Shown: positions 12,684-24,174 of the stretch, one piece after another | Numbering within the stretch: the stretch's first letter is position 1 | Layout of the letters: each line of letters opens with the position of its first letter | Source of the DNA: Capitulum mitella | Lineage: Eukaryota > Arthropoda > Thecostraca > Pollicipedomorpha > Pollicipedidae | Direction: 5' to 3' | Assembly: GCA_030062745.1 (NCBI GenBank) | Contig: CP099839.1 | Coordinates: 18,724,733-18,788,732 of the forward strand | DNA length: 64,000 nt | Notes under the pieces: model-generated | Database searches by the model: none | The model's input: the letters and a program-made list of their open reading frames with translations, nothing else | Told to the model about the DNA's origin: nothing | Made by a program: the position numbers and the translations under genes

Positions 12684-12704
12684 AGCGGCGCGGCATCATT
12701 CGAG
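12684..12704 (+). other. Possible noncoding first exon end of BET1 (donor at 12705)
   Basis: A strong splice donor, CGAG followed by GTAAGT at 12705, sits exactly where CpG-rich sequence gives way to 2.9 kb with almost no CpG. The next good acceptor on the same strand, TTTTCTCAG ending at 15566, lies 24 bp before the BET1 ATG. I infer that this is the end of a 5' untranslated exon. The exon's own 5' end is unknown; the coordinates given are only the part I can bracket. Confidence 0.4.
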
Positions 12705-15566
12705 GTAAGTTGTTCTGGCTGCTCCTTTCACATGCTTGTATGGTTTGCTTCGTTTTAATGGTACTTTATGTGTAAGAAACAAAGTGATGTAGGTGTCATA
12801 TCCTTGGAAACATTGTTTATTGCAGTGGGTAGACAACTGACTGACGTTTGACGAAACAGAAGACATGACAAAGCTGGCTGCTTGAACCCAAGGCACTGTA
12901 CATCATAATTAACAATCAGACTTACTGCAACACAATGATTCTGAATACTGCATACCACAGTGTGTGCCATAAGAATCCACACATGTTCATGTTTTGTTGG
13001 GGACTCCCCATAAGTTTCATATTGAGGAGGGCAGGGATGCTTTGTAGCAGGTGCATGTTATAGGGGTGATGCAGAATATGGAATGTGTTTGCAGTTTAAG
13101 GATTGCCCCTATCAAAACATCATTTTCATTTTGTGGGTAGAACTATTGCCCTACCTGCCCAGTTAGAATTGAGAATTTGGCTAGGTTTTTTCTTTGAATG
13201 TTTAGCTGGGTACATATGTATATTTGGTTAAAATGTTTGAACTTTTTAAAGTTAGTGCCATTACATCCTGAAAGGTATGATGGGGCAGTATATAAAAATC
13301 AGACTGATTCTCAATTGTATGAACAAGGTTATGAACTTTAGGGTTTTGGCCAACCCCAAGCACTGGGCAGGTGGTGGTTAAGTGTTGCCTAGGAGGGGAC
13401 AGGGTATGATGTCAGTGGTAGAAGTTTACTACAATATCATGCCATTTATGTGAAGCTGCATTATGTAATGGGATGTAGATATTAGGTTCTCTGTAACAAT
13501 CTGTTCAAGTCAGGCTCTGATTCTGTAGCACCCTGGCAAAATGTTGGAATGAACTTTGTAAAAAAGAGGATGTGACCAGGATAGATACAACACATTCATA
13601 ACCAGATTAATATTAATCATACCTATTGAATAACAAAGCTGCTCTTCAAACTGATGTTACCCTGCCATAAGTTTAGCTCTGTGTGAGCTTATAGCTGCAG
13701 CTGGCATTGAGAAGAGAGTGCTGTACCAGTTTGGAATAGTATCTTTTCTCTCTGCCTTGAATACATTATCCACTGGCACAGTATATTTCCATTGTGTGCT
13801 TCTGAAGCAAAAGATTTGTATCATGAGAAATCAGAATGGGTGCAAAAGGTCATTGAACATGCATGGTAAATCAGTACATTGGGAGGCTGACCTTTTCCCT
13901 ATGTTGTCTCCATTAACAGCAATAGACATAAAGATGTCAAGGAGAAAACAGGTTTGCCAGATAAGGAGCAAGTATCAGATTACTCATGGGGGTAACCATT
14001 GCCCCACAAAACTTGAGGCACAAATCAGTGCACATTGGGGAGGGGAACAACATGTCTTGATGGCACTGCCCCATGTTGTCAGCTATACTGATGTATAGAA
14101 ACCAAAAATGATAGCCAGTGCCCCAGTTAGTTTTCTGCATGATCTTGACAACATATATCTTCAGCATCCAGAGTGAAATTCAGGTGAGTGTTCTTCAGAT
14201 TTAAGAATTTGCAACTGGATGGTGAAAAATTCCACTTATTTTGAAATCAAGATTTGAACATTCAGCATGTCTGAACATTTGGTTTGATATTTGAATGATT
14301 CAGATGCTAATTTTGAGATCTCTACCATATGCCTGTGAAATATTATATGCTTGTGAAATGTTTTGTGCACCACACAACAATACATGACACCAGTCCATGC
14401 AGTCAGTGCTGGGGGCCTGCTAAGTTTCAGAGATATACTGGAAGAATTTATTGTTCATTCAGGGATTTTTGCCACAGCACACTTATTTGTGTGCTATGGC
14501 AAGCGGTCTTTGTCTGCACCATCAAATTGAACTTGCAAAATCATATGCTTAATGTAGAGTGTTTTTTTCAAGTAACTGTGACACTGTGCATGTCTTTGTT
14601 GTTTTCATGGAAGAAGAAAATTCTAAAACTTCCATGAGGTGTGATAGGTCAGTTTGTATCCACTTTGCAGAGGGATGGACATCACTTGTGACAGGAGCTG
14701 CAAAATCATTGAGGTGCTCTGATGCCAAGTTGAACATCTGAAACATACTGAACATCAGTACATTTGTGTTAACTCTGTGGTGTTGACCATGAGGAAAAGC
14801 CAGTGTAAAATGGCTGGTACCTCACACCCCATCCCATAACTCTGTATGTACCTTCACCAGAAATATGTTAAAGTAGCAGATAAAAATAGATATTAACAAA
14901 TGAATGTGATTTGAACATAACTCATCTTTAATTCTCTTTATATGAAAGGCTGTGCCACACTCAGTTTTATCATAAGACATTCTGCAAACAAATCTCAGGG
15001 CACAGCCAGGCTTTTTTCCTGCCTGGCTGTGCCCTGGGGAAAAAATTCATACTGTAGGAGTAAGTAAAGTACTGTTATTGTCCCATCCTGTTGTTTATCC
15101 TATGAGATATTCTGCAGACAAATCCTAGGGCATGTGCAAGCTTTTTTCCTGTTGCAATTTTTCATATTATAAGACTAAATAAAGTACTGTTATTGTCTTT
15201 CAGGATGTCATCCATCTTGATTGCTTCACTACTATTCCTGTACAGTGTAAATACATACCATGGCATCCTTAAGTGTCACTTAATAACTGAATGTTGTTTA
15301 CAGAGACTGGTAACATTCCTGTCCTGGAATGATAGCATACTTTAAGCTCTGAAAAGAATTACGTTTTGGTCTGAGCTTTGTAGTGCTGGCACTTTCTTTT
15401 GCTCTGGTGTTTATAATGTGAAACATCAAAATTGTTATCTAAATCTACTAACTGCCAAGTTTGGATAGTGTGATGTACAAATTAAGCCACATCAGGGTTT
15501 CTGTATTTATATTTGATGAAAATAAAATCCTTGCATGGCTTCATATCAATTTTACCCTTTTCTCAG
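12705..15566 (+). other. CpG-depleted putative 5' intron of BET1
   Basis: From about 12900 to 15360 I can find only one CG dinucleotide (near 14496), whereas DNA on both sides is CpG-rich; TG and CA are abundant. No coding exon is recognised. Inside lies a tandem duplication of about 115 bp (about 14970-15085 and 15100-15200, both ending in the same AAAGTACTGTTATTGTC) and a perfect 16 bp hairpin at 14996-15036. The pattern suggests loss of methylated CpG in the germline. Confidence 0.7.
14996..15036 (+). repeat. Perfect 16-bp stem hairpin in the BET1 5' intron
   Basis: The left arm CAGGGCACAGCCAGGC (14996-15011) and right arm GCCTGGCTGTGCCCTG (15021-15036) are exact reverse complements around a 9-nt T-rich loop. 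The neighbouring tandem copy at 15125-15165 lacks the right arm, so the hairpin was created or lost after the duplication. Confidence 0.75.
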
Positions 15567-15590
15567 GTGACAACTGATATTCCTGCTGCC

Positions 15591-17552
15591 ATGCGACGTC
15601 CAAATTTTCCAGGTTGGTGTCACCAAATACAAGTTAGGCAGACTAGTGGAGTTTTGCTAATTGGCTGGGTGATGCTTTACACATTGCTTGCATTGCTTTG
15701 AATGCAGAACATGAGGGAATTTTAGCTTTCATTTCCATTACATCTTTATGGTCAATATACCAATCATGTCATTACAACTGGACTAGCAGAAGCCAGAATA
15801 CTCGTCATGTATAAACTTTATGCATCTCAGCCTATTTGTAATGGATCATTTCTCTCCATCATTTTATTGTTTCAACATTTCGTGACATTTGTGTAACAGT
15901 CCATTTCGGTGAGTAGCTTGGTAAATGAAAGGACCAGTTTTAGCTCTGAAATATGTTTTGCTTGGCTGTCCCATCACAACAGTAATGTCGGCTGATGTTC
16001 TTGCGTTTATGATGGCAGCTGGTGACGTTCCATAATGATTGACTGTGTGCGTACTTGTGCTTTTCGACAGCAGATCAGCATCCGCGAGGGAATGAAGCCA
16101 TAGAAGATGAGAACAATGCTCTGGAGAGTGAGCTCAAAGGGAAAGTTTCTGCACTTAAATCGGTAAATACTATGTGTTTGCATCTGTTGACAAATTCGCA
16201 GAAAAAAATGATGTTTCTAGTCACTAAGACTGACAGAAAACTTTACGCTCAGTGACGCATAGTAAAATGATTCGTTGTGTACTCCCGTTCCGGATGATAA
16301 AATAGTAAAAAAAATAGTGTGTGATCTTCGTACTCTTTTGTGTAATTTGGTCCTCGGAGAAGTTATTGGAACCATTTTTTCCAACTCTGGAAATGTCAAA
16401 AATCGATTGGCCGTATTGTCCCATTCGTTTTCCCTTTTTGCGCCAAACGTAAACAAGGCATTCTGTTAGGATTTCATTCAAGCTGACCGGTTGAAAACCA
16501 GCTCCTGTGAGAGATGTGCTTACTTGAAATCTATGGCGATGGGCACACGCGGATCCCACTGCTGAAGTGCCTCTGAGTTTCACATACTTTCGCACTGGGT
16601 CAAATCGCATTCGCTATCATGCTCTGCGTCGCACCGTGAGCCCCAGCGTACAGCCATTACTGGGCCTTTGCAATGTCTGGCAAGAAACGGTGCCATTTTT
16701 TGCCAGTGCTTGACACACGCCGATACGTCTTAGGTATGGATTAAGTCAAGGCAATCGCAGATTGTGCTGTTGTGAAAGCGAGCATGTTGTATGTTCACAA
16801 AACCTAGATTGGCTACGAATATGCAGTGTCCGCCCAGGTGCGTGTTGTATGTGTGTTGATCTGGGTATAGCGAGTCCTTCGCATTAACTCGGGTAGCTCC
16901 ACAGTCTGTCCCGAACACTGGGATCAGCTGCTGTCCCGTCCTTCTTAGAGTTCCCTTTAGAAATCTCGTTTGGTTTATTTGCAGCTTACCATCGACATAG
17001 GAAACGAGGTCCGGTACCAGAATCGGATGTTGAAGGATATGGTGAGTCATTCATAAAATGCTGCTTCATTCGTTTATGATGACGCTTGTTTGGTTAACTG
17101 TGTTTCCATGAAATTTCGCGTTGCATCATCAGTCAGGCGTATGTTTGGAAAGCACACCACCATCGTGTCAGCCATTTCTAACTGCTGATGCTTCTTGTCG
17201 GTTTCTATGCCACTATGGTGTATGGTGGCGTTTTTTCTTCTTTTTTGGCAAGCATAGACTGGAAACCTTTCTTGTGCGTTTGCAGTAAACCTGAGGTTTA
17301 TTTTAATAGGCAGGTGACGTAAACGCTTGCGCTGTCTGTGTGATTTGTGTCGAGTGGTGCAGTGGTGCACCTGAACTTGTGGCTGTCGTGTTCCAGGATA
17401 ACGAGTTTGACTCCACCGGGGGCCTGCTCGGCAACTCGATGAAGCGAGTGCTGCGGATGGCCAGCTCCGGTCACAACCGCTACATTTTCTATCTGATCCT
17501 GTTCTCGCTATTCGTGTTTTTTGTTATCTGGCTCATGATCAAATCCAGGTAA
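15591..17552 (+). CDS. BET1: BET1, Golgi vesicle SNARE (4 coding exons, 107 aa)
   Basis: BET1 is the Qc-type SNARE for ER-to-Golgi vesicle fusion, a small tail-anchored protein. Coding exons are 15591-15612, 16074-16162, 16985-17041 and 17397-17552, with phases 1, 0, 0, GT donors and AG acceptors. The protein starts MRRPNFP, as the family does with MRR. It continues with a SNARE coiled coil: ENNALESELKGKVSALKS, LTIDIGNEVRYQNRMLKDM, then DNEFDSTGGLLGNSM. It ends in a hydrophobic anchor of about 19 residues (FYLILFSLFVFFVIWLMI) and KSR before the TAA at 17550-17552. The joined length of 107 residues is close to the 118 of the human protein; the N-terminal region before the SNARE motif is shorter. 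An acceptor at 15566 implies an upstream noncoding exon. The exons are spread over 2 kb and I see no frame break. Confidence 0.95.
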
Positions 17553-17612
17553 CAGTCAGTGCGTTCTTAGAAAACTGTTGTCAAACTGCATTCAGGAAAG
17601 GGGTACTTCGGA

Positions 17613-17692
17613 GACCGGACATTCAATACGATTTGAGGATGTGTTGTTGATAAGTGGACGCAAATTTTTAGCCAGATGTTGATTGCTGGCGA
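17613..17692 (+). repeat. 80-bp direct repeat, copy 1
   Basis: Starting 60 bp past the BET1 stop, a segment with CGGACATT and ACGATTTGAGGATGTGTTG is repeated almost exactly at 19563-19641; the core of about 63 bp differs at one base (GATGTTGAT against GATGCTGAT). Nothing similar flanks the pair further out. Confidence 0.75.
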
Positions 17693-19000
17693 AATGTCTC
17701 GCCCCAGTGAATATACCCAAACGCTAGGTATAGTGTCATTTCCGAGTAAGTCTCCCACGTTGGTGTGACAGTTAGTATACGGTACTTCAAAAGAGATGAA
17801 AGTAAATAGAGAAAGCCAACATACTGGGATGCATTGCTAGGTAACTGGTGTTATTTTATTCTTACATACACTGTGATTTTGTTTTGTATCAAATACAATA
17901 TTTTCCCATCAACTTGTACGTTTTCTGGACTTTCCCAGCGTGGTCAAAAGTCGTGGATGAATCCAAATTTCCAAGCATTTCATATAAGGGTCACAAGATG
18001 AGTTCGAAACCCTTCATTGCGAATATCAGCACTGTGCCCGATCATCGCACTCGGTCGCTGTTTGCGCAGTCTTCGCGTGTGCACGGACGGGTTGCCTTGT
18101 GACTTCCATCCAGTTATCGGAGCTTGGACTACCCGGTCTTTGCAAATATCAAAAGATGAAATATCCTTAGCAGCCCGCCTGCACGCCGCCTGGCGTGCCG
18201 GCATCGGATGACGATTTGTGGCGGGACTCAGTTCGATCGCACTCTGGGCGTGTCAGAAGGCGTATTCACTGACTCCGCCGCTGGACTGTTGTATGATGAC
18301 CATGGTCGGGCGACGCTGCCCGCGACGATTTGGCGGCCCCTCCTCCGGCCGTGGCCTGCTAGCGCCCGCCGGAGACTCGCACGTGCTGGTGATTTCCGAA
18401 AGTTATTTGGGGGTCTGGTTAGGATTTTAAATTGTTCCTTTCCGGCCATTGCTATGGCCCTAATAATACAACCTCTGGACATTGTAAGGTCTGGATGCAT
18501 CAACCCCCCAAGATTTCACCCACACTTCGGAAAGGGGTGATAGCGATTGGAAAGGACCTAGCCAGGATTTCGCCAAGGAAAGGGGGCTGGGACAAACAGT
18601 GCCCCACCAAAACTGGATTAGGATCTACGCCACGTATCTTGGAGTTTCGGAAATTCTTGTTACTGTCATTTTCGTGTGTAGAGGAACATTAAATTTCAAG
18701 CCTCAAGGGGGCAGTGGCGTAGCCAATGGAGTCAAAGGCATCATGCTCACTATCTGGAGGTCAAGCGGGTCCCTAGGGGCTGCGCGGGCCACCCTGGGGT
18801 CGAAGGGCCTTGGGAGCACCAAGCACTGGGGCCTTTGGTCTCTGCAGTGCTCCGGATAGTGGGAGGCGCCCGCGGGGCGCCGTACACGGCCCGAAACACG
18901 TCATTAAAGCAGAATAAAAATGTTTTTTGCATTACAGAAGGATTACGAACCTAGCAAATATGCTCCGAATGTACAATTTGTGCCATGAAGAAAAGTCCAT
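17693..19000. other. Intergenic DNA after BET1, no gene seen
   Basis: I recognise no exon. Around 18540-18580 and 18710-18725 there are words such as CTAGCCAGGATTTCGCC and CAGTGGCGTAGCCAATGG that resemble ends of repeat families in this window, probably remnants. Candidate polyadenylation signals for BET1 are weak; AATAAA occurs at 18911. Confidence 0.45.
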
Positions 19001-19290
19001 GGTCTGAGAGAGCCCTCTGCCGGCCCATAAATGAACCCTATCGACCTCTGGTGGGGCTCCCTTTGGTCTGTAAGAAGGATCCTGCTGGTCGAGTAGAATC
19101 CCCGCCGGTTTCTAAAGGGGACCTGCTGCAGTGTAAAGGGGCCCCTGCTTGCCTGTAAGGATGCTCCTGCCAACCTAAAGCGGCCACCCGTCGTCACGGG
19201 CCGGCAGGAACATCTTTACACTGAAGCGGGCCCCTTAACAGCTGACAGGGAGTATCTCTACCGTCCGGCGGGGGCCTTCTTATGTATGGA
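19001..19290. repeat. Degenerate 21-bp tandem array
   Basis: Successive 21-mers align by eye: units such as GGACCTGCTGCAGTGTAAAGG, GGCCCCTGCTTGCCTGTAAGG and ATGCTCCTGCCAACCTAAAGC follow each other without gaps. The array belongs with those at 19780-21530 and 57300-58110. Confidence 0.65.
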
Positions 19291-19562
19291 AAACATGACC
19301 CACCTTTTACATTAGCTATCGCTTTACGTCATGAGAACGTTTTAACCACATGAGTCCCCGTTGGTTACGAGGGCTTCATGATTCGACCTGGCCTCCCCCC
19401 AGCGGAATCCCGAAGGTCGCCGCCGCTGCACCGCCTGCCACGCGGTCGTTATTAGCAAGCTCATAAGCGTTCACCGTAGAGCAGCCTCGGCAGGTCGCAT
19501 GAAGGAGAGAAAACTCTCGCAGCTAAGTCCCAAGAATTATCGTACTAACCGAACAACAGTTA

Positions 19563-19641
19563 CCGGACATTTTACGCGATTTGAGGATGTGTTGTTGATA
19601 AGTGGACGCAAATTTTTAGCCAGATGCTGATTGCTGGCGAA
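19563..19641 (+). repeat. 80-bp direct repeat, copy 2
   Basis: This is the near-identical partner of the segment at 17613-17692, in the same orientation and about 1.95 kb away. The close identity contrasts with the high divergence of other repeats here and points to a recent duplication. Confidence 0.75.
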
Positions 19642-19779
19642 TGCAGCTAATCCGCAGAAATTATAATACCAACCGAAAACAGTTACATTGAATTAATCTG
19701 TACAAACACAAATGATACGCTGAGCAAACACAAAAACTCTAGGCAATATTGGGATAATTAAGTCCCCACCCCCTAAATT

Positions 19780-21530
19780 TCATTACTCTCTTCAGCCCAA
19801 AACCCGGAGGACCTTTCCCAAGGAGGCCGCGGTGCGAACTGCCTCGATGGACGGGGTGCAACCGCAGACACCGCCTGGTGGCCGCAACGCGAACGTCTTT
19901 GTCTCAGAGGCCCTCTGGCAGTTGCAAAAGACCTTTTGGCGATTTCAGGGCCCCTGAACAGTGTCATGAGCCCTCTGAACGTCTCCGGTTGTCTCCATGG
20001 CTGCATCAGGGGTCTTCCTATGTTACATGGAGTATATCTGGCAGTCCTAGGGCCCCCTTAGCCATATAAGGAACCTTTATTGGCGCTTCGGGGGCTTTAC
20101 TAGCGGTATCAGGGGACCTTTTCCGTGCCAAGAGCCCTCCCAACATCGTCGGCGGCCCTCTGGCCGTCCAGTGCACCCATATCGCCTCAGAGGTCCTCTT
20201 ATCGTCTTTGTCTTGCAGGAGCATCAAGAAACCCTCGAGTTTTTAAAAAGACCATTAAGGGCCCCTCTCGAAGCTGACAAAGACACAGGAATCCATGTTC
20301 AAGGGGCCCCTCTGGCTGGCCGGGATCTCCTCATGCCATAGCAACCTCTTAAGTTCTTGCCATCTCGGGGGGCTCTGGCACTTTTGGCGGTCTCATGGAT
20401 CCTTCACCGTTCTGGGGCCCCTCTTGCGGTCCCAGGGACCGTTGGAGAGTTTCAGAGGCCCTTTATTCATTTTAGGGGTCATTTTGCCGTCTCGGGTCTC
20501 ATTAACCCTCCCGAAGGCCCTCTTACTTCATCAGGAGCCTTCAGCTTTTCACACAGGTCCGTGAAACCCTTTCAGGACCCCTATGCCATTCCAGGGACCC
20601 CTACGCCGTTCTAGGGACTCAATCCTCATCTTAGCCGTCTCAGAGGCGCTGTGACCCTTCTGGCAGTCTCAGGGGCAACCTGCCTTGTTGAAGCTCTGCT
20701 GTGGTATCAGGAGGCCCTTTGGGAGTTTCAAGGACCCTTCTAAACGTCTCAGGCGTCATCTAACTATCCCAGAGGCCATCTGACAGCATCGAGAACCTGC
20801 CATGTTTCCACAGAAGCCCGCAAAGCTTATACAGGGACCCTTCGGGACCCCTTTCGAGTCTGAGAGGGGTTCCTTGGGGCTCTGCCCGAGAGGGCCCCCT
20901 TTTCAGGCCGGGGGATGATCGCCCCCATCGCCCCCCTCCCTTGGATCCGCGCCTGGGAGTACCAGGAGAAGTAGCAAAAACGTTCCTCAGAGACGATAAG
21001 AGGGGCGCCTAAAACAACAGCGAGTTCCCTGAGGCTGCTAGAGAGGGACCTGTGAGCCTCCTCATTGGCAGTCTCTAGCAATAGGACCCCTGAGATGACC
21101 AGAGGGGCCCTGAAACTACTAAGCCTTGAGACGTCCAAACGGCTTCTGAAACGGCCAAAGGGCCTAGAGCATCGCCAGATGCGTCTCTGTCCCGGCAGAG
21201 AGAGACTTATAAAGGGCCCTTGTTACTGCCTGAGAGTCTCCTTAGACGGCAAAAACTCCCAGGGACGACAAGAGGGAATCCATGGCGCAAATGTTCCTGG
21301 AACTACCAAATGGGTCCATGAAACTGCCCGAGATGCCCCTGAAGCCGCAAAAGGAGCGCTTGAGACGTCCCGCGGGACACTTGAAACTGTAAAAGGAACC
21401 TGAGACCACTAGAGGGCCCTGGCATGGCAGACGGTCCGAGACTACCAAAAATGCCCCTATAAAAACAAGAGGGAACCTACCTAAGCCAGCAAAAATGTCT
21501 CCAGAAACCACAAGGGGCAGAGGCGATCGA
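19780..21530. repeat. Long degenerate 20-21-bp array that reverses orientation
   Basis: From 19780 to about 20860 the plus strand carries units like AGGGACCCCTATGCCATTCC and AGGGGCCCTTTGCCGTCTC about every 20-21 bp. From about 20990 to 21530 the same type of unit is on the minus strand (GAGACGTCC..., GAAACTG..., AAAGGG...). The two halves meet at 20880-20990 around a piece resembling an element end (CAGGCGCGGATCCAAGGG on the minus strand). Frames stay open for long stretches because 21 is a multiple of 3; these are not genes. The segment 20385-20610 recurs in diverged form at 57862-58100. Confidence 0.7.
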
Positions 21531-21845
21531 GGCGCTACATTTCAGATAGAGGGAGGGATGCAGACGCTTAAAATCCCGCCGTTATTGTCATATTTCGGCC
21601 TCTGTGTAGAGGAAAAAAACGCAGGATTTTCTGAAATAAGGTGACATGCTTGCTTTTTTAGGTTACCCTATACGGTGAAAAACCGCAGAATTACATCAAA
21701 TATTTCCCTGAGCACGAGCAAATCATTTTCATATCCCAAGAACAGAAAAATTGGGGAGGACGCCGGCCAGGAGGGGGTCCTGTGCTGACCATTTGCCTTC
21801 CCCCCCCCCGGGCAAAATCCTGGATCCACCTCTGGCTTCTGCATC
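21240..21845 (-). repeat. Dispersed repeat family D, copy 1 (minus)
   Basis: On the minus strand this begins near CAGAGGTGGATCCAGGATTTTG (21845 side), then a G-tract, AATGGTCAGC-like words, ATTTTTCTGTTCTTGG and ATATGACAATAACGGCGGG. It then runs into the 21-bp array with CTCTAGTGGTCTCAGG. The order matches 53085-53640 on the plus strand, which shows that part of the 21-bp array belongs to a dispersed element. No open frame is credible. Confidence 0.65.
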
Positions 21846-22254
21846 CCTTTCCCAAGCTTCTACTGGCGAGCGTTTGTAACATATCAGATGATGGAAACCA
21901 TCCTTTCCAACTTGGCCACTTTTTACGTAACGGGCGTGGACGCTGGAAGTCGGAAAGCAGCAGGCATGTGGGATGTGGCAATGGGATGACGCTTTCCTTC
22001 CCATCTTCTCTTTGTTTTAGCATAATCCTATAGTGCAGCATGAAAACGGCGTCTTAAAATATTCATGGACTTGCAAAGAGCAGAAGCATTACAAATCTGG
22101 CTCCTTTTCATTCTATGGGCTTAACACAGGACATATGAGTCAGGGCCTGTTTTGAGAGTAAATCACTGCGAGGGGGGGGGGGGGTTTCGAACAATCGAAT
22201 TATAGGAAACATAAATGCAAAATCAGATAAATACAAAATCTGGTTATTTCGCCG

Positions 22255-22742
22255 CCCTTGTTTTATCTGGCCTCGTCAGAGGTCGGCTTGGACGGGCTGG
22301 TGTAGCGAAACTACCGGTTGCAAGTGGCCGATACTTGGCCGTCTCAGAAATTTGGTGGGACAATGAATTATTTCAGATTTTCGGATTTCGGGACGCCGGG
22401 TTGGCGAAATCCAGCACATTTTCTAAAACTTGGACGCACACCGCTTCCGGGTGCTCGATCTCGGAAACAACGGGTCTCACCGACAGAAAACTGGATGCAT
22501 TCGACAAAGAATCGATTGGAGAATTGCATCGCATGGAAGAGGCGGAGCCAGGACCGGCACGTGGTACGTGCTGGCCTCGACAACGCAAAAAATGCCGTTT
22601 TGCAAGGTTTCAAAATGGGGTTATAATCTCGGAAACCGTTGAAGATACGAACCCGAGGATACGTTGACCAACTACAAAAAGGTACCGGCAGGGAATCATT
22701 TACCGGAGTCGACTCATCGGCCGGACGGGGTACATGAAGCGT
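22255..22742 (+). repeat. Diverged roughly 0.5-kb repeat, unit 1
   Basis: The words GCTCGATCTCGGAAACAACG, CATTCGACAAAGAATCGATTGG, CCGTTTTGCAAGGTTTCAAAAT and CGGACGGGGTACATG recur in the same order in 23030-23540. An open frame of 150 codons at 22215-22667 is a by-product of this repeat and matches nothing I know. Confidence 0.5.
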
Positions 22743-23013
22743 CAGGGACGTGGCTGGGGGGGGGGGGGCATGGGGGCCATGGCCCCTCCCGAGCCAAGTG
22801 TTCTATGCTAGATATATGGCGATTTCGCACGAATACGGAATAGTGATCATATATATGTTGCAAAAGCAGACATTATATGTTTTCCTGCGCGTTGAATATG
22901 AAGTAAATTGCACAGAATTACCGCTTTTTCCTACAAATTTTGTCATATGCCAGAAGCATACGACAAAATTTGACATTGGCCCTCCCGCCAGGAAAATCCT
23001 GGCTACGTGCCTG
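22743..23013 (+). mobile_element. Short inverted-terminal-repeat element, family C copy 3
   Basis: This 271 bp copy starts CAGGGACGTGGCTGGGG and ends AATCCTGGCTACGTGCCTG, with imperfect inverted termini. It is the best preserved copy and retains ATGGCGATTTCGCACGAATA and CATATGCCAGAAGCATACG. It sits inside the 0.5 kb repeat, splitting unit 1 from unit 2, so it inserted after that repeat was duplicated or spread. Confidence 0.7.
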
Positions 23014-23540
23014 TAAGGTGCGCGCGCTCAAAGTGGTTTTTGCTGTGATTTCGAATGCAAAGGCGCCAATGACTGACACGAAATTGAAACCAACGGAAAT
23101 CCCGTTCTTTTGTCGTTCCGGTCATGCCAACACTAATCAAGTGTGCTGTTGCCGCTCCGGCCATGCGACGCCACGTGAACCGATGCAGGAGGGGATTTCG
23201 TCCATTTTCATTTGAGCTCGAGATCATTGTCAACTGCCGACACGATGTCCTTCACGGCACGGTGGTTGGCACCGAGTACAAACCTAGTTCGTTCGACAGA
23301 GAATCAATTGGAAAACACCATCATGCACAACACCGCGCGCGGGGACCAGTGCGTGATGCGTGCTAGCCACGGGAACATTTAGGAGGCCGTTTTGCAAGCT
23401 TTACAAAATATGGTACGGCTAAATCCAATCTTCAACAACTACAACTCGGGGTCTATGTAACCCAACGTCACGAGGTGCCAACTGAATATCTTTTCATAGA
23501 GTTAACTTCGTCCGCCAAACGGGGTAGCCGCGGCACGCGC
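23014..23540 (+). repeat. Diverged roughly 0.5-kb repeat, unit 2
   Basis: This is the second unit of the repeat at 22255-22742. It contains CGTTCGACAGAGAATCAATTGG and CCGTTTTGCAAGCTTTACAAAA. The word GCGCTCAAAGTGG occurs at about 23026 and again at about 23539, which suggests a period close to 512 bp and the beginning of a third unit. Confidence 0.5.
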
Positions 23541-24032
23541 TCAAAGTGGGGTCACTCTCGGTTTTCGGGTGTTTTGTGTTTACACCATGACTGCAGTGGT
23601 GTGGAGGGTGAAATTGTTGGCAAAATTAACACCAATGGAAAGAACGAATTTTCGCCATTTTGACGCTGTCATAAATAGCCATAATTCATCTAACTTTTAC
23701 TGCTATGACACATCAGGTAAACTGATACAAGTCGTCATTCTGCACAAAACTGACATCTTTCGAGATATTTGTGTTCGATTGAAGATTGTGGCGGCACCAT
23801 TCGGAGCATGCTGTTCAAAATATTACCACTATGTTCATCAATCATACCACCGCTGTGTTCCTTAGTCAACTGTGAATACGCCGGTGTAAGTTATCTGGTG
23901 TGTCTCGTTGTCGGTTCTATAAAATACTTCATGAGTTCAGGCTGAATCATTCTTTAATAACCGAGGTGATGGCTTAATTGTTTGGCCGAGGGCAATGGCG
24001 CAAAGTCAAAATTCAAGACAACACAAAAAATG

Positions 24033-24174
24033 TGTGATTTCGACTTTTCAGACAACACTGCAGGTCGATTTCGATAAAAAAAAGTCAGACCACATATTTC
24101 GGACGATTTCGCTCGTCCCTGGACACTGGTCGAGTGAAGGATTTCAGTGTCGTCCGAAAAGTCGAAATCACATA
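24033..24174. mobile_element. 140-bp MITE with 30-bp terminal inverted repeats
   Basis: The left end GTGATTTCGACTTTTCAGAC and the right end GTCCGAAAAGTCGAAATCAC are inverted repeats with one mismatch in 20, and the match continues for about 30 bp. There is no open frame. A relative without CpG lies at about 30145-30390 in CARM1 intron 1. Confidence 0.75.

Noticed and set aside
22215..22667. 150-codon open frame
   Set aside because: It lies wholly in a roughly 0.5-kb dispersed repeat whose second copy does not keep the frame.
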